Assembly (NCBI RefSeq): GCF_000252995.1 | Contig: NC_015761.1 | Location: 124,001 to 188,000, forward strand | Reading direction: 5' to 3' | Origin: Salmonella bongori NCTC 12419 | GTDB lineage: Bacteria; Pseudomonadota; Gammaproteobacteria; Enterobacterales; Enterobacteriaceae | DNA length: 64,000 nt | Shown here: positions 1 through 13,982 of the stretch, piece after piece | How the letters are laid out: each line of letters opens with the position of its first letter | Numbering within the stretch: position 1 is the first letter of the stretch | Program-made: the position numbers and the translations under genes | The notes under the pieces: generated by a model | What the model saw: only the letters and a program-made list of their open reading frames with translations | Told to the model about the DNA's origin: nothing | Databases searched by the model: none

Positions 1-9
1 CAAAAATAA
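1..9 (+). CDS. ftsL: 3' end of ftsL (partial)
   Basis: The first nine bases read Gln-Lys-stop in the frame that would end the gene preceding ftsI. In the dcw cluster of enteric bacteria the gene immediately upstream of ftsI is ftsL, which encodes a small bitopic division protein of the FtsQLB complex. Only two codons and the stop are present, so the identity rests on gene order alone. The ftsI ribosome binding site (AAGGAT, 8-13) overlaps this stop codon. Confidence 0.5.
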   Translation, partial: QK

Positions 10-24
10 GGATAAACGCGACGC

Positions 25-1791
25 ATGAAAGCAGCGGCAAAAACGCAAAGACCGAAACGCCAGGAAGAACAGACCAACTTCATCAGTTGGCGTTTTGCGT
101 TGCTGTGCGGCTGTATTTTACTGGCGCTGGTTTTTTTACTCGGGCGTGCGGCATGGCTACAGATTATCGCCCCGGATATGCTCGTGCGTCAGGGCGATAT
201 GCGTTCACTGCGTGTTCAGGAAGTCTCCACTTCCCGCGGTATGATTACCGATCGTTCCGGTCGTCCGCTGGCGGTCAGCGTACCGGTTAAGGCGATCTGG
301 GCCGATCCAAAAGAAGTGCATGACGCAGGCGGCATCAGCGTCGGCGATCGGTGGAAAGCGCTTTCCACTGCGCTCAATATTCCGCTCGATCAGCTCTCCG
401 CCCGTATCAACGCCAACCCGAAAGGACGTTTTATTTATCTGGCGCGCCAGGTCAATCCTGATATGGCGGACTACATCAAAAAGTTGAAACTGCCGGGGAT
501 CCATTTGCGTGAAGAATCACGCCGCTACTACCCGTCAGGAGAAGTAACCGCTCACCTCATCGGTTTTACCAACGTCGACAGTCAGGGGATTGAGGGCGTT
601 GAAAAAAGTTTCGATAAATGGCTGACCGGTCAGCCGGGCGAACGTATCGTGCGTAAAGACCGCTATGGCCGGGTGATCGAAGACATTTCTTCTACCGACA
701 GCCAGGCGGCGCACAACCTGGCGTTGAGCATAGATGAACGCCTGCAGGCATTGGTTTACCGCGAGCTGAATAACGCGGTAGCGTTTAACAAGGCGGAATC
801 CGGCAGCGCGGTGCTGGTCGATGTGAATACCGGTGAAGTGCTGGCGATGGCCAACAGCCCCTCCTATAACCCAAACAATCTTGCCGGCACACCGAAAGAC
901 GCCATGCGTAACCGCACCATCACTGACGTGTTTGAACCGGGTTCCACGGTTAAGCCGATGGTGGTGATGACTGCGCTTCAGCGTGGCATCGTCAACGAAA
1001 ATACCGTGTTGAATACCGTTCCTTACCGAATTAACGGCCACGAAATCAAAGACGTGGCGCGCTACAGCGAATTAACCCTGACCGGGGTTTTGCAGAAGTC
1101 GAGTAACGTCGGCGTATCTAAACTGGCGTTAGCGATGCCGTCCTCAGCGTTAGTAGATACTTACTCACGTTTTGGGCTTGGAAAGGCGACCAATTTGGGG
1201 TTGGTCGGAGAACGCAGTGGCTTATATCCTCAAAAACAACGGTGGTCTGACATAGAGAGGGCCACCTTCTCTTTTGGCTACGGGCTAATGGTAACACCAT
1301 TACAGTTAGCGCGAGTCTATGCAACGATCGGCAGCTATGGCATTTATCGTCCGTTGTCGATTACCAAAGTTGATCCTCCTGTCCCTGGAGAGCGCATTTT
1401 CCCTGAAGCCACCGTGCGTACCGTGGTTCACATGATGGAAAGCGTGGCGCTACCCGGTGGTGGTGGTGTGAAAGCGGCAATTAAAGGCTACCGTATCGCG
1501 ATTAAAACCGGTACGGCGAAAAAAGTGGGGCCGGACGGGCGCTACATCAACAAATACATTGCTTATACCGCGGGCGTCGCGCCTGCGAGTCATCCGCGCT
1601 TCGCGCTGGTTGTTGTGATCAACGATCCGCAGGCGGGTAAATACTACGGTGGCGCCGTTTCCGCGCCGGTCTTTGGTGCCATCATGGGCGGCGTGCTGCG
1701 CACCATGAACATCGAACCGGACGCGTTAGCAACGGGCGAAAAAAATGAATTCGTAATTAATCAAGGCGAGGGAACAGGTGGCAGATCGTAA
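25..1791 (+). CDS. ftsI: Septal transpeptidase FtsI (penicillin-binding protein 3)
   Basis: D,D-transpeptidase that cross-links septal peptidoglycan in the divisome and is the target of cephalexin and aztreonam. The 588 residues equal the usual length. A cytoplasmic N-terminus is followed by one membrane segment (about residues 23-43), a pedestal domain and the transpeptidase domain. The three active-site motifs are visible: STVK in FEPGSTVKP (catalytic Ser near residue 307), SSN in QKSSNVG, and KTGT in IKTGTAKK. The stop codon lies inside murE (14-base overlap), which implies translational coupling in the dcw operon. FtsW, encoded downstream, is its glycosyltransferase partner. Confidence 0.98.
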   Translation: MKAAAKTQRPKRQEEQTNFISWRFALLCGCILLALVFLLGRAAWLQIIAPDMLVRQGDMRSLRVQEVSTSRGMITDRSGRPLAVSVPVKAIWADPKEVHDAGGISVGDRWKALSTALNIPLDQLSARINANPKGRFIYLARQVNPDMADYIKKLKLPGIHLREESRRYYPSGEVTAHLIGFTNVDSQGIEGVEKSFDKWLTGQPGERIVRKDRYGRVIEDISSTDSQAAHNLALSIDERLQALVYRELNNAVAFNKAESGSAVLVDVNTGEVLAMANSPSYNPNNLAGTPKDAMRNRTITDVFEPGSTVKPMVVMTALQRGIVNENTVLNTVPYRINGHEIKDVARYSELTLTGVLQKSSNVGVSKLALAMPSSALVDTYSRFGLGKATNLGLVGERSGLYPQKQRWSDIERATFSFGYGLMVTPLQLARVYATIGSYGIYRPLSITKVDPPVPGERIFPEATVRTVVHMMESVALPGGGGVKAAIKGYRIAIKTGTAKKVGPDGRYINKYIAYTAGVAPASHPRFALVVVINDPQAGKYYGGAVSAPVFGAIMGGVLRTMNIEPDALATGEKNEFVINQGEGTGGRS

Positions 1792-3265
1792 TTTGCGCGA
1801 CCTTCTTGCTCCGTGGGTGGCTGGGCTACCTGCGCGAGAACTGCGAGAGATGACGCTCGACAGCCGTGTGGCTGCGGCGGGCGATCTCTTTGTGGCAGTG
1901 GTGGGTCATCAGGCGGACGGGCGTCGATATATCCCGCAGGCGATAGCGCAAGGCGTAGCTGCCATTATTGCAGAGGCGAAAGACGAGGCGACCGACGGCG
2001 AAATTCGTGAAATACACGGCGTACCGGTCGTCTACCTTAGCCAGCTCAACGAGCGTTTATCGGCGCTGGCGGGCCGCTTTTACCACGAGCCATCTGAAAA
2101 CATGCGTCTGGTGGCGGTAACCGGCACCAACGGCAAGACCACCACCACCCAACTGCTGGCGCAGTGGAGCCAGTTGCTCGGCGAAACCAGCGCGGTGATG
2201 GGAACGGTAGGCAACGGACTGTTGGGTAAAGTGATCCCGACGGAGAACACGACCGGTTCCGCTGTGGATGTTCAGCATGTGCTGGCCAGTCTGGTTGCGC
2301 AGGGCGCGACCTTCGGCGCGATGGAAGTCTCTTCTCATGGTCTGGTTCAGCATCGTGTGGCGGCGCTGAAATTTGCCGCCTCCGTGTTTACTAATTTGAG
2401 TCGCGATCATCTGGACTATCACGGTGATATGCAGCATTACGAAGCCGCGAAATGGATGCTTTATTCAACCCATCGCTACGGTCAGGCGATTGTCAATGCT
2501 GATGATGAGGTTGGACGCCGCTGGCTGGCGTCGTTACCCGATGCGGTCGCAGTATCGATGGAAGGGCATATCAATCCTAACTGTCACGGTCGTTGGCTGA
2601 AGACGGTGGCGGTGAATTACCACGATAGTGGGGCAACGATTCGTTTTGCTTCAAGCTGGGGGGAAGGCGAAATCGAAAGCCGCCTGATGGGCGCGTTTAA
2701 CGTCAGCAATTTACTGCTGGCATTGGCGACGCTGCTGGCGCTGGGCTATCCGTTAACGGATTTGCTGAAAACCGCCGCGCGTTTACAGCCAGTTTGCGGG
2801 CGGATGGAAGTCTTTAGCGCGCCGGGCAAAGCCACTGTCGTTGTCGATTACGCGCACACGCCTGATGCGCTGGAAAAAGCGTTGCAGGCGGCGCGTCTGC
2901 ACTGCGCCGGAAAATTGTGGTGCGTCTTTGGTTGCGGCGGAGATCGTGATAAAGGTAAGCGCCCACTTATGGGTGCCATTGCCGAAGAATTTGCGGATAT
3001 CGTCGTGGTGACTGACGATAACCCGCGTACCGAGGAGCCGCGCGCCATTATCAACGATATTCTGGCCGGAATGCTGGACGCCGGGCAGGTCAGGGTAATG
3101 GAAGGCCGTGCCGAGGCGGTGACTAACGCCATTATGCAGGCAAAAGATAATGACGTCGTGCTGATTGCAGGTAAAGGGCACGAGGATTACCAGATTGTTG
3201 GCACGCAACGTCTTGATTATTCAGACCGCGTGACCGCAGCGCGTTTGCTGGGGGTGATCGCATGA
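1778..3265 (+). CDS. murE: UDP-MurNAc-L-Ala-D-Glu:meso-diaminopimelate ligase MurE
   Basis: Cytoplasmic ATP-dependent ligase that adds meso-diaminopimelate to UDP-MurNAc-L-Ala-D-Glu, the third amino acid of the stem peptide. The start is a GTG at 1778, inside the end of ftsI. The 495-residue protein has the Mur ligase order: N-terminal UDP-binding domain, central ATPase with the P-loop TGTNGKTTT (about residues 115-123), and a C-terminal domain with DNPR (in [10 protein letters not shown]), the motif that selects meso-DAP over lysine. This is consistent with a Gram-negative wall. The end overlaps murF by four bases (ATGA). Confidence 0.98.
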   Translation: MADRNLRDLLAPWVAGLPARELREMTLDSRVAAAGDLFVAVVGHQADGRRYIPQAIAQGVAAIIAEAKDEATDGEIREIHGVPVVYLSQLNERLSALAGRFYHEPSENMRLVAVTGTNGKTTTTQLLAQWSQLLGETSAVMGTVGNGLLGKVIPTENTTGSAVDVQHVLASLVAQGATFGAMEVSSHGLVQHRVAALKFAASVFTNLSRDHLDYHGDMQHYEAAKWMLYSTHRYGQAIVNADDEVGRRWLASLPDAVAVSMEGHINPNCHGRWLKTVAVNYHDSGATIRFASSWGEGEIESRLMGAFNVSNLLLALATLLALGYPLTDLLKTAARLQPVCGRMEVFSAPGKATVVVDYAHTPDALEKALQAARLHCAGKLWCVFGCGGDRDKGKRPLMGAIAEEFADIVVVTDDNPRTEEPRAIINDILAGMLDAGQVRVMEGRAEAVTNAIMQAKDNDVVLIAGKGHEDYQIVGTQRLDYSDRVTAARLLGVIA

Positions 3266-4620
3266 TTAGCGTAACGCTCAGCAAAATTGCCGATGTCCTT
3301 GGCGCCGAACACCGCGGGGCGGATCTCACGCTCAATACGGTCATTACCGACACACGGAAAGTGACGCCGGGTTGCCTGTTCGTGGCGCTGAAAGGGGAAC
3401 GTTTCGACGCGCATGATTTTGCCGATAAAGCAAAAGCGAACGGCGCTGGCGCACTGCTGGTCAGCCGTCCGCTGGATATCGATCTTCCGCAGGTAATAGT
3501 AAAAGATACGCGTCAGGCATTTGGCCAACTGGCCGCCTGGGTGCGTATGCAGGTACCGGCGCGGGTGGTGGCGTTAACCGGTTCGTCCGGCAAAACCTCG
3601 GTCAAAGAGATGACCGCCGCGATTCTTAGCCAGTGCGGAAATACTCTGTATACCGCAGGCAATTTTAACAACGACATCGGCGTGCCGATAACGCTGCTGC
3701 GCTTAAACCATGATTATGACTATGCCGTGATTGAGTTGGGCGCTAATCACCAGGGGGAAATCGCCTGGACCGTTAGCCTGACGCGCCCGGAGGCGGCGCT
3801 GGTCAATAACCTGGCGGCGGCGCACCTGGAAGGCTTCGGCTCGTTGGCCGGCGTGGCGAAAGCGAAAGGCGAAATCTATACCGGTTTGCCTGAGAACGGT
3901 ATTGCGATTATGAATGCCGATAATAACGACTGGCTGAACTGGCAACGCATTATTGGCGATCGCCAGGTGTGGCGCTTCTCGCCGAATACGGCAGACAGCG
4001 ACTTTACTGCCGCAAATATCCACGTGACGTCCCACGGTACGGAATTTACCCTGCAAACGCCGCAGGGCAGCATTGATGTGTTGCTGCCATTGCCGGGGCG
4101 GCACAATATTGCCAACGCGCTGGCGGCATCGGCCTTATCAATGGCGGTAGGCGCAACGCTTACCGCCATTAAAGCCGGGCTGGCGACATTAAAAGCTGTA
4201 CCGGGGCGTCTGTTCCCGATTCCGTTAAGTGAAAACCAGCTGGTGCTGGATGACACTTATAACGCTAACGTTGGTTCGATGACCGCTGCAGTGCAAGTCC
4301 TCTCTGAAATGCCGGGCTACCGCGTGTTGGTGGCGGGCGATATGGCTGAGCTGGGCGCAGAAAGCGAAACATGCCACATCCAGGTTGGTGAAGCCGCAAA
4401 GGCGGCAGGTATCGATCGAGTGCTAAGTAGCGGAAAACTGAGTGAGGCTATCAGTCATACCAGCGGCGTCGGTGAGCATTTTGCCGATAAAGCTGCTCTG
4501 ATCGCGCGTTTACGTGCTCTGATTCAGCAACACCCGATGATAACAATTTTAGTGAAAGGATCACGCAGCGCCGCGATGGAAGACGTGGTTCATGCGTTAC
4601 AGGAGAAAGCTTCATGTTAG
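3262..4620 (+). CDS. murF: UDP-MurNAc-tripeptide:D-Ala-D-Ala ligase MurF
   Basis: Adds the D-alanyl-D-alanine dipeptide to the UDP-MurNAc tripeptide, completing the cytoplasmic pentapeptide precursor. The ATP-binding loop [11 protein letters not shown] sits near residue 107. The [17 protein letters not shown] segment in the C-terminal half is the conserved substrate-loop region of MurF. At 452 residues the length is normal. The start ATG overlaps the murE stop by four bases and the end overlaps mraY by seven. It depends on DdlB, encoded later in the same cluster, for its dipeptide substrate. Confidence 0.98.
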   Translation: MISVTLSKIADVLGAEHRGADLTLNTVITDTRKVTPGCLFVALKGERFDAHDFADKAKANGAGALLVSRPLDIDLPQVIVKDTRQAFGQLAAWVRMQVPARVVALTGSSGKTSVKEMTAAILSQCGNTLYTAGNFNNDIGVPITLLRLNHDYDYAVIELGANHQGEIAWTVSLTRPEAALVNNLAAAHLEGFGSLAGVAKAKGEIYTGLPENGIAIMNADNNDWLNWQRIIGDRQVWRFSPNTADSDFTAANIHVTSHGTEFTLQTPQGSIDVLLPLPGRHNIANALAASALSMAVGATLTAIKAGLATLKAVPGRLFPIPLSENQLVLDDTYNANVGSMTAAVQVLSEMPGYRVLVAGDMAELGAESETCHIQVGEAAKAAGIDRVLSSGKLSEAISHTSGVGEHFADKAALIARLRALIQQHPMITILVKGSRSAAMEDVVHALQEKASC

Positions 4621-5696
4621 TTTGGCTGGCCGAGCATTTGGTCAAATATTATTCCGGCTTTAACGTCTTTTCTTATCTGACGTTTCGCGCCATTGTCAGC
4701 CTGCTGACCGCGCTGTTCATCTCTTTATGGATGGGCCCGCGAATGATCGCTCGTCTGCAAAAACTCTCCTTTGGCCAGGTTGTGCGTAACGATGGCCCGG
4801 AATCGCACTTTAGTAAACGCGGTACGCCGACGATGGGTGGCATCATGATCCTGACGGCGATTGTCATTTCCGTTCTGCTATGGGCTTATCCGTCTAACCC
4901 ATACGTCTGGTGCGTACTGGTGGTGCTCATTGGCTACGGCATTATTGGTTTTGTCGATGACTACCGCAAAGTGGTGCGTAAAGATACCAAGGGGCTGATT
5001 GCGCGCTGGAAATATTTCTGGATGTCGGTCATTGCGCTCGGCGTGGCCTTTGCGCTTTATCTCGTCGGGAAAGACACACCTGCGACCCAATTGGTGGTTC
5101 CGTTCTTTAAAGACGTTATGCCGCAATTGGGGCTGTTTTACGTTCTGCTGTCCTACTTTGTCATCGTCGGTACCGGCAACGCCGTCAACCTGACCGATGG
5201 ACTCGATGGCCTGGCGATTATGCCGACCGTCTTTGTTGCCGCAGGCTTTGCACTGGTAGCCTGGGCGACCGGGAACATGAATTTCGCCAATTACTTGCAT
5301 ATTCCGTACTTACGTCATGCGGGCGAGCTGGTGATTGTCTGCACAGCGATTGTCGGCGCAGGATTAGGATTCTTGTGGTTTAACACCTATCCGGCGCAGG
5401 TTTTTATGGGGGATGTGGGATCGCTGGCGTTGGGCGGCGCGTTGGGCATTATTGCCGTACTGTTGCGTCAGGAGTTTTTGCTGGTGATTATGGGCGGCGT
5501 TTTTGTGGTGGAAACTCTGTCAGTCATCCTGCAGGTGGGCTCCTTCAAACTACGCGGACAGCGTATTTTCCGTATGGCGCCTATCCATCACCACTATGAA
5601 CTGAAGGGCTGGCCGGAACCGCGTGTCATTGTGCGCTTCTGGATTATTTCGCTGATGCTGGTGCTGATTGGCCTGGCAACGCTGAAGGTACGTTAA
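4614..5696 (+). CDS. mraY: Phospho-MurNAc-pentapeptide translocase MraY
   Basis: Integral membrane enzyme that transfers phospho-MurNAc-pentapeptide from UDP to undecaprenyl phosphate, producing lipid I. The 360-residue protein is very hydrophobic, with about ten membrane segments. Conserved catalytic signatures are FVDDYRK (Asp-Asp pair) near residue 115, [10 protein letters not shown] near residue 194 and the [10 protein letters not shown] histidine loop near residue 323. The start lies within the last codons of murF. It is the first membrane step of the lipid II pathway and is followed by MurG. Confidence 0.98.
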   Translation: MLVWLAEHLVKYYSGFNVFSYLTFRAIVSLLTALFISLWMGPRMIARLQKLSFGQVVRNDGPESHFSKRGTPTMGGIMILTAIVISVLLWAYPSNPYVWCVLVVLIGYGIIGFVDDYRKVVRKDTKGLIARWKYFWMSVIALGVAFALYLVGKDTPATQLVVPFFKDVMPQLGLFYVLLSYFVIVGTGNAVNLTDGLDGLAIMPTVFVAAGFALVAWATGNMNFANYLHIPYLRHAGELVIVCTAIVGAGLGFLWFNTYPAQVFMGDVGSLALGGALGIIAVLLRQEFLLVIMGGVFVVETLSVILQVGSFKLRGQRIFRMAPIHHHYELKGWPEPRVIVRFWIISLMLVLIGLATLKVR

Positions 5697-5698
5697 TC

Positions 5699-7015
5699 AT
5701 GGCTGATTATCAGGACAAAAACGTCGTCATTATCGGTCTGGGCTTGACCGGACTTTCCTGCGTGGACTTTTTCCTGGCCCGCGGCATCACACCGCGCGTG
5801 ATGGATACCCGTGTGACGCCGCCAGGTCTGGATAAGCTGCCGCAAGAAATCGAGCGTCACCTTGGCGGTCTGAACGACGAGTGGCTATTGGCGGCGGATT
5901 TGATCGTCGCCAGCCCTGGCATCGCGTTAGCTCATCCCTCGCTTAGCGCTGCTGCCAGCGCAGGGGTCGAAATCATCGGCGATATCGAACTGTTTTGCCG
6001 CGAGGCGCAAGCGCCAATTGTGGCCATCACCGGCTCGAACGGTAAAAGCACTGTAACCACATTAGTAGGCGAGATGGCGAAAGCGGCAGGCGTCAATGTC
6101 GGTGTTGGCGGCAATATCGGTCTTCCGGCGCTGATGCTGCTGGATGCCGATCGCGAATTGTACGTGCTGGAATTGTCCAGTTTCCAGCTGGAAACCACGT
6201 CAAGTTTGCAAGCGGTGGCGGCAACGGTGCTCAACGTCACTGAAGATCATATGGATAGGTACCCGTTTGGTCTGCAACAGTACCGGGCAGCGAAACTACG
6301 CGTCTACGAGAAGGCGAAAGTGTGTGTGGTAAATGCTGATGACGCGTTAACCATGCCGGTACGCGGCGCTGATGAACGCTGTGTCAGTTTTGGCGTCAAT
6401 ATGGGTGATTATCACCTTAATCGTCAGCAGGGCGAAACCTGGCTGCGGGTTAAAGGCGAGAAAGTGCTGAATGTGAAAGAGATGAAGCTTTCTGGTCAGC
6501 ATAATTACACCAATGCGTTAGCAGCACTGGCTCTGGCGGATGCTGCTGGCCTGCCGCGGGCCACCAGCCTGAAGGCATTAACCACATTTACGGGCCTGGC
6601 GCACCGCTTCCAGTTAGCGCTGGAACATAACGGCGTACGCTGGATCAACGACTCGAAAGCCACCAACGTGGGTAGTACCGAAGCGGCGCTGAACGGCCTG
6701 CACGTGGATGGTACGCTGCATCTGCTGCTGGGTGGCGACGGTAAGTCGGCAGACTTTTCTTCGCTGGCGCGCTATTTGACTGGCGACCAGATTCGCCTGT
6801 ATTGCTTTGGGCGTGATGGCGCGCAGCTTGCCGCGCTGCGTCCGGAAATTGCCCAACAGACTGAAACAATGGAAGAGGCAATGCGCTTACTGGCGCCGCG
6901 CGTTCAGCCTGGCGACATGGTATTGCTGTCGCCTGCTTGCGCCAGCCTCGATCAGTTTAAAAGTTTTGAGCAACGGGGCGATGTCTTTACCCGTCTGGCG
7001 AAGGAGTTGGGTTAA
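5699..7015 (+). CDS. murD: UDP-MurNAc-L-Ala:D-glutamate ligase MurD
   Basis: Cytoplasmic ligase that adds D-glutamate as the second stem residue. It starts two bases after the mraY stop. The 438 residues show an N-terminal Rossmann-like UDP-binding domain ([12 protein letters not shown]), the ATPase loop [11 protein letters not shown] near residue 111 and the conserved C-terminal [11 protein letters not shown] segment near residue 317. The stop shares one base with the ftsW start (TAATG). It acts between MurC, encoded downstream, and MurE, encoded upstream. Confidence 0.98.
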   Translation: MADYQDKNVVIIGLGLTGLSCVDFFLARGITPRVMDTRVTPPGLDKLPQEIERHLGGLNDEWLLAADLIVASPGIALAHPSLSAAASAGVEIIGDIELFCREAQAPIVAITGSNGKSTVTTLVGEMAKAAGVNVGVGGNIGLPALMLLDADRELYVLELSSFQLETTSSLQAVAATVLNVTEDHMDRYPFGLQQYRAAKLRVYEKAKVCVVNADDALTMPVRGADERCVSFGVNMGDYHLNRQQGETWLRVKGEKVLNVKEMKLSGQHNYTNALAALALADAAGLPRATSLKALTTFTGLAHRFQLALEHNGVRWINDSKATNVGSTEAALNGLHVDGTLHLLLGGDGKSADFSSLARYLTGDQIRLYCFGRDGAQLAALRPEIAQQTETMEEAMRLLAPRVQPGDMVLLSPACASLDQFKSFEQRGDVFTRLAKELG

Positions 7016-8259
7016 TGCGTTTATCTCTCCCCCGTCTGAGAATGCCGCGCGTACCAGGCTTTGGTCTCCTGGCCTGGCTGTTCGCGGCGCTTAAAGGCTG
7101 GGTGATGGCTTCGCGTGATAAAGACGCCGACAGCCTGATCATGTATGACCGCACGCTGCTATGGCTGACCTTCGGCCTGGCGGCGATTGGTTTTGTCATG
7201 GTGACGTCGGCCTCTATGCCCGTCGGACAGCGTCTGGCGAACGATCCTTTTTTGTTTGCCAAACGTGATGCGCTCTATATCTTTCTGGCATTTTGTCTGG
7301 CGATGGTCACACTACGTTTGCCAATGGCTTTCTGGCAAAAATACAGTACGACGATGCTGATTGCGTCGATCATCATGTTGCTTATCGTGCTGGTCGTCGG
7401 GAGTTCAGTCAACGGAGCATCGCGCTGGATTGCGCTGGGGCCATTGCGTATTCAGCCTGCGGAATTTACCAAGCTGTCTCTGTTCTGCTACCTCGCGAAC
7501 TATCTGGTGCGTAAGGTCGATGAGGTGCGAAACAACCTGCGCGGCTTCTTAAAACCCATGGGCGTGATTCTGGTGCTGGCGGTTTTACTCCTGGCGCAGC
7601 CTGACCTCGGTACGGTCGTCGTCCTGTTCGTGACCACGCTGGCGATGCTGTTTCTCGCCGGCGCGAAGCTATGGCAATTTATTGCCATTATCGGTATGGG
7701 GATCTCGGCGGTGATTCTGCTCATTCTCGCCGAACCGTATCGTATTCGCCGCGTGACCTCGTTCTGGAACCCCTGGGAAGATCCATTTGGGAGCGGTTAT
7801 CAGCTCACCCAGTCACTGATGGCTTTTGGTCGCGGTGAGATCTGGGGGCAGGGGTTGGGCAATTCGGTGCAAAAACTGGAATATTTGCCCGAGGCGCATA
7901 CTGACTTCATCTTCGCCATTATTGGCGAGGAACTGGGTTATATCGGTGTGGTATTAGCACTTTTAATGGTATTCTTCGTCGCTTTTCGCGCGATGTCGAT
8001 TGGTCGTAAGGCGCTGGAGATTGACCACCGTTTTTCCGGTTTTTTAGCCTGCTCTATCGGTATCTGGTTTAGCTTCCAGGCGTTGGTAAACGTTGGTGCG
8101 GCAGCGGGGATGTTGCCAACCAAAGGTTTGACGCTGCCGCTGATCAGCTATGGTGGGTCGAGCCTGTTGATTATGTCGACGGCCATTATGTTTTTATTAC
8201 GTATTGATTATGAAACGCGCCTGGAAAAAGCGCAGGCGTTTACACGAGGTTCTCGATGA
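7015..8259 (+). CDS. ftsW: Septal peptidoglycan polymerase FtsW
   Basis: SEDS-family glycosyltransferase that polymerises lipid II at the septum together with FtsI. The 414-residue protein has about ten membrane spans after a basic cytoplasmic N-terminus. Recognisable SEDS signatures are [18 protein letters not shown], the QPDLGT loop, [15 protein letters not shown] and [10 protein letters not shown] near the C-terminus. It overlaps murD by one base and murG by four, so it is translated as part of the dcw run. Confidence 0.98.
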   Translation: MRLSLPRLRMPRVPGFGLLAWLFAALKGWVMASRDKDADSLIMYDRTLLWLTFGLAAIGFVMVTSASMPVGQRLANDPFLFAKRDALYIFLAFCLAMVTLRLPMAFWQKYSTTMLIASIIMLLIVLVVGSSVNGASRWIALGPLRIQPAEFTKLSLFCYLANYLVRKVDEVRNNLRGFLKPMGVILVLAVLLLAQPDLGTVVVLFVTTLAMLFLAGAKLWQFIAIIGMGISAVILLILAEPYRIRRVTSFWNPWEDPFGSGYQLTQSLMAFGRGEIWGQGLGNSVQKLEYLPEAHTDFIFAIIGEELGYIGVVLALLMVFFVAFRAMSIGRKALEIDHRFSGFLACSIGIWFSFQALVNVGAAAGMLPTKGLTLPLISYGGSSLLIMSTAIMFLLRIDYETRLEKAQAFTRGSR

Positions 8260-9323
8260 GTGGTCAACCGAAGCGGTTAATGGTGATGGCGGGCGGTACC
8301 GGCGGACATGTGTTTCCGGGACTGGCCGTTGCGCATCATTTAATGGCCCAGGGCTGGCAGGTTCGCTGGCTGGGCACCGCCGATCGTATGGAAGCGGATT
8401 TAGTGCCGAAGCATGGCATCGACATCGACTTTATTCGAATCTCGGGCCTGCGCGGTAAAGGGATGAAAGCGCTACTGGCGGCGCCGCTGCGTATTTTTAA
8501 CGCCTGGCGTCAGGCGCGGGCAATCATGAAACGGTTTAAACCGGATGTTGTGCTGGGAATGGGCGGCTATGTTTCCGGCCCTGGCGGGCTTGCCGCCTGG
8601 TCATTAGGTATCCCGGTTGTCCTGCATGAGCAAAACGGTATCGCCGGGCTAACCAATCAGTGGCTGGCTAAAATTGCGACCTCGGTTATGCAGGCGTTTC
8701 CCGGTGCGTTTCCGAACGCGGACGTGGTCGGTAACCCGGTGCGTACCGACGTACTGGCGTTACCGTTGCCGCACATGCGTCTGGCGAGGCGCGACGGCCC
8801 GATTCGCGTACTGGTGGTCGGCGGTTCTCAGGGGGCGCGAGTCCTGAACCAGACATTGCCGCAGGTTGCCGCCAGACTGGGCGATGCAGTTACAATTTGG
8901 CACCAAAGCGGAAAAGGTGCGCAGCACACGGTAGAGCAGGCGTATGCCGGGGCGGGGCAACCGCAGCATAAGGTAACGGAATTTATTGATGATATGGCAG
9001 AAGCCTATGCATGGGCAGATGTCGTGGTATGTCGTTCCGGCGCCCTGACGGTGAGCGAGATCGCCGCCGCCGGATTGCCTGCGATATTCGTGCCGTTTCA
9101 GCATAAAGACAGGCAGCAGTACTGGAATGCGCTGCCGCTGGAAAACGCCGGCGCAGCTAAGATTTTTGAGCAGCCGCAGTTTACTGTAGAGGCAGTCGCC
9201 GACACGCTGGCGGGGTGGTCGCGAGACACTCTGTTAACCATGGCAGAGCGAGCCCGCGCGGTATCCATTCCGGATGCTACCGAGCGTGTTGCCAATGAAG
9301 TCAGCCGGGTTGCCCGGACGTAA
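8256..9323 (+). CDS. murG: UDP-GlcNAc:lipid I N-acetylglucosaminyltransferase MurG
   Basis: Peripheral inner-membrane GT-B glycosyltransferase that adds GlcNAc to lipid I to make lipid II. Evidence includes the N-terminal [10 protein letters not shown] loop (about residues 13-22), the second glycine-rich loop [11 protein letters not shown], and the C-terminal [20 protein letters not shown] donor-binding region. The length of 355 residues is typical. The start overlaps the ftsW stop (ATGA). A gap of 118 bases follows before murC, the largest within this part of the cluster. Confidence 0.98.
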   Translation: MSGQPKRLMVMAGGTGGHVFPGLAVAHHLMAQGWQVRWLGTADRMEADLVPKHGIDIDFIRISGLRGKGMKALLAAPLRIFNAWRQARAIMKRFKPDVVLGMGGYVSGPGGLAAWSLGIPVVLHEQNGIAGLTNQWLAKIATSVMQAFPGAFPNADVVGNPVRTDVLALPLPHMRLARRDGPIRVLVVGGSQGARVLNQTLPQVAARLGDAVTIWHQSGKGAQHTVEQAYAGAGQPQHKVTEFIDDMAEAYAWADVVVCRSGALTVSEIAAAGLPAIFVPFQHKDRQQYWNALPLENAGAAKIFEQPQFTVEAVADTLAGWSRDTLLTMAERARAVSIPDATERVANEVSRVART

Positions 9324-9441
9324 TTTGTGGCGGTGCTTTTTGCATCGCAGGGTTTTTCTACCCTCAATAATTTGGGTTGCAGGAAAGCCAATGCATCTGC
9401 AATTTGAAGTATGACGGGTACTGGAGTTAATGGCGTAAAGA

Positions 9442-11830
<2,389 letters not shown>

Positions 11831-11831
11831 T

Positions 11832-12662
11832 ATGTCGCAGGCTGCGCTGAACACGCGAAACAGTGACGAAGAGACGCCTTCTTCACGCCGCAATAATGGA
11901 ACGCGTCTTGCAGGTATTTTATTCCTGCTGACGGTGCTATGCACCGTGTTTGTGAGCGGGTGGGTCGTGTTAGGGTGGATGGAAGATGCGCAGCGTTTAC
12001 CGTTATCAAAATTGGTATTAACCGGCGAGCGTCACTACACGCGTAACGATGATATCCGCCAGGCGATACTGGCACTGGGCGCGCCCGGCACTTTCATGAC
12101 TCAGGATGTGAACATTATTCAGAGTCAGATTGAACGTTTGCCATGGATTAAACAGGCCAGCGTCAGAAAACAGTGGCCAGATGAATTGAAGATTCATCTG
12201 GTTGAATATGTGCCGATAGCGCGTTGGAATGACCAGCATATGGTGGATGCCGAAGGCAATACCTTCAGCGTACCGTCAGATCGTATCGGTAAACAGGTTT
12301 TACCCATGTTGTACGGCCCGGAAGGCAGCGCGAGTGAAGTGTTGCAGGGATACCGCGAGATGGGGCAGGTGCTGGCTAAGGATAAATTCACTCTGAAGGA
12401 AGCGGCGATGACCGCACGTCGCTCCTGGCAGTTGACGCTTAATAATGGCATTAAGCTCAATCTCGGTAGGGGCGATACGATGAAAAGGTTGGCTCGCTTT
12501 GTAGAACTCTATCCGGTTTTACAGCAGCAGGCGCAAACCGATGGCAAACGGATTAGCTACGTTGATTTGCGTTATGACTCAGGGGCGGCTGTCGGCTGGG
12601 CGCCGCTTCCTCCTGAGGAATCTAATCAGCAACAGAATCAGGCACAGGCAGAACAACAATGA
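11832..12662 (+). CDS. ftsQ: Cell division protein FtsQ
   Basis: Bitopic inner-membrane divisome protein that bridges FtsK to FtsL/FtsB. The 276 residues consist of a cytoplasmic tail of about 27 residues, one membrane segment ([20 protein letters not shown]), a POTRA domain beginning with the conserved [20 protein letters not shown], a beta domain and a Gln-rich C-terminal tail. It starts one base after the ddlB stop and overlaps ftsA by four bases. Confidence 0.97.
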
Positions 12663-13921
12663 TCAAGGCGACGGACAGAAAACTGGTAGTAGGACTGGAG
12701 ATTGGCACCGCGAAGGTTGCCGCTTTAGTAGGGGAAGTTCTGCCCGACGGTATGGTCAATATCATTGGCGTGGGCAGTTGCCCATCGCGGGGTATGGATA
12801 AAGGCGGGGTGAATGACCTCGAGTCAGTGGTGAAATGCGTTCAGCGCGCCATTGATCAGGCGGAATTGATGGCGGATTGCCAGATCTCCTCGGTGTATCT
12901 GGCGCTTTCTGGAAAGCATATTAGCTGTCAGAATGAGATAGGCATGGTGCCTATTTCTGAAGAAGAAGTGACACAGGAAGATGTGGAAAACGTTGTGCAT
13001 ACTGCGAAGTCAGTGCGCGTGCGCGACGAGCATCGCGTGCTGCACGTAATTCCTCAGGAGTACGCTATTGACTACCAGGAAGGCATTAAAAATCCGGTAG
13101 GTCTCTCCGGCGTGCGAATGCAGGCGAAAGTGCATTTGATTACCTGTCACAACGATATGGCAAAAAACATTGTCAAAGCGGTTGAACGTTGTGGCCTGAA
13201 AGTTGACCAACTGATATTTGCCGGACTGGCGGCCAGCTATTCCGTATTGACGGAAGATGAACGTGAACTGGGCGTCTGTGTCGTGGATATCGGCGGTGGT
13301 ACAATGGATATTGCCGTTTATACTGGCGGTGCGTTGCGTCATACCAAAGTGATCCCGTATGCGGGGAATGTGGTGACCAGCGATATCGCTTATGCCTTTG
13401 GTACGCCGCCGAGCGATGCCGAAGCGATTAAAGTTCGCCATGGTTGCGCGCTGGGCTCGATCGTTGGTAAAGACGAGAGCGTTGAAGTACCGAGCGTCGG
13501 CGGACGTCCGCCGCGCAGTCTGCAACGCCAGACGCTGGCGGAAGTGATTGAACCGCGGTATACCGAGTTGCTCAATCTGGTCAACGAAGAGATATTGCAA
13601 TTACAGGAACAGCTTCGTCAGCAGGGTGTGAAACATCACCTGGCGGCGGGAATTGTATTAACCGGCGGCGCAGCGCAAATCGAGGGGCTTGCAGCTTGTG
13701 CTCAGCGCGTGTTCCATACGCAAGTCCGTATTGGCGCGCCGCTGAATATTACCGGTCTGACGGATTATGCCCAGGAGCCGTATTATTCAACGGCGGTGGG
13801 GCTGCTTCACTACGGGAAAGAGTCCCATTTAAACGGTGAAGCCGAAGTGGAAAAACGTGTTACGGCATCAGTTGGCTCGTGGATCAAGCGTCTTAATAGC
13901 TGGCTGCGAAAAGAGTTTTAA
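12659..13921 (+). CDS. ftsA: Cell division protein FtsA (actin-like membrane tether for FtsZ)
   Basis: ATP-binding actin homologue that anchors FtsZ to the membrane and recruits later division proteins. The 420 residues show the phosphate-1 motif [17 protein letters not shown], the phosphate-2 motif [17 protein letters not shown] near residue 210, the adenosine region [12 protein letters not shown], and a C-terminal amphipathic helix ([13 protein letters not shown]) that is the membrane-targeting sequence. It overlaps ftsQ by four bases and ends 61 bases before ftsZ. Confidence 0.98.
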
Positions 13922-13929
13922 TTTTTTAT

Positions 13930-13953
13930 GAGGCCGACAGATATTACGGTCTC
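13930..13953 (+). other. Imperfect inverted repeat between ftsA and ftsZ
   Basis: The short ftsA-ftsZ gap contains GAGGCCG, a loop, then CGGTCTC, which could form a small hairpin with one mismatch just upstream of the ftsZ ribosome binding site (GGAGAGAG). No poly-T tract follows, so it is not a terminator. It might influence ftsZ mRNA processing or translation, but that is inference from structure only. Confidence 0.35.
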
Positions 13954-13982
13954 AGGCGACAGGCACATGACGGAGAGAGATT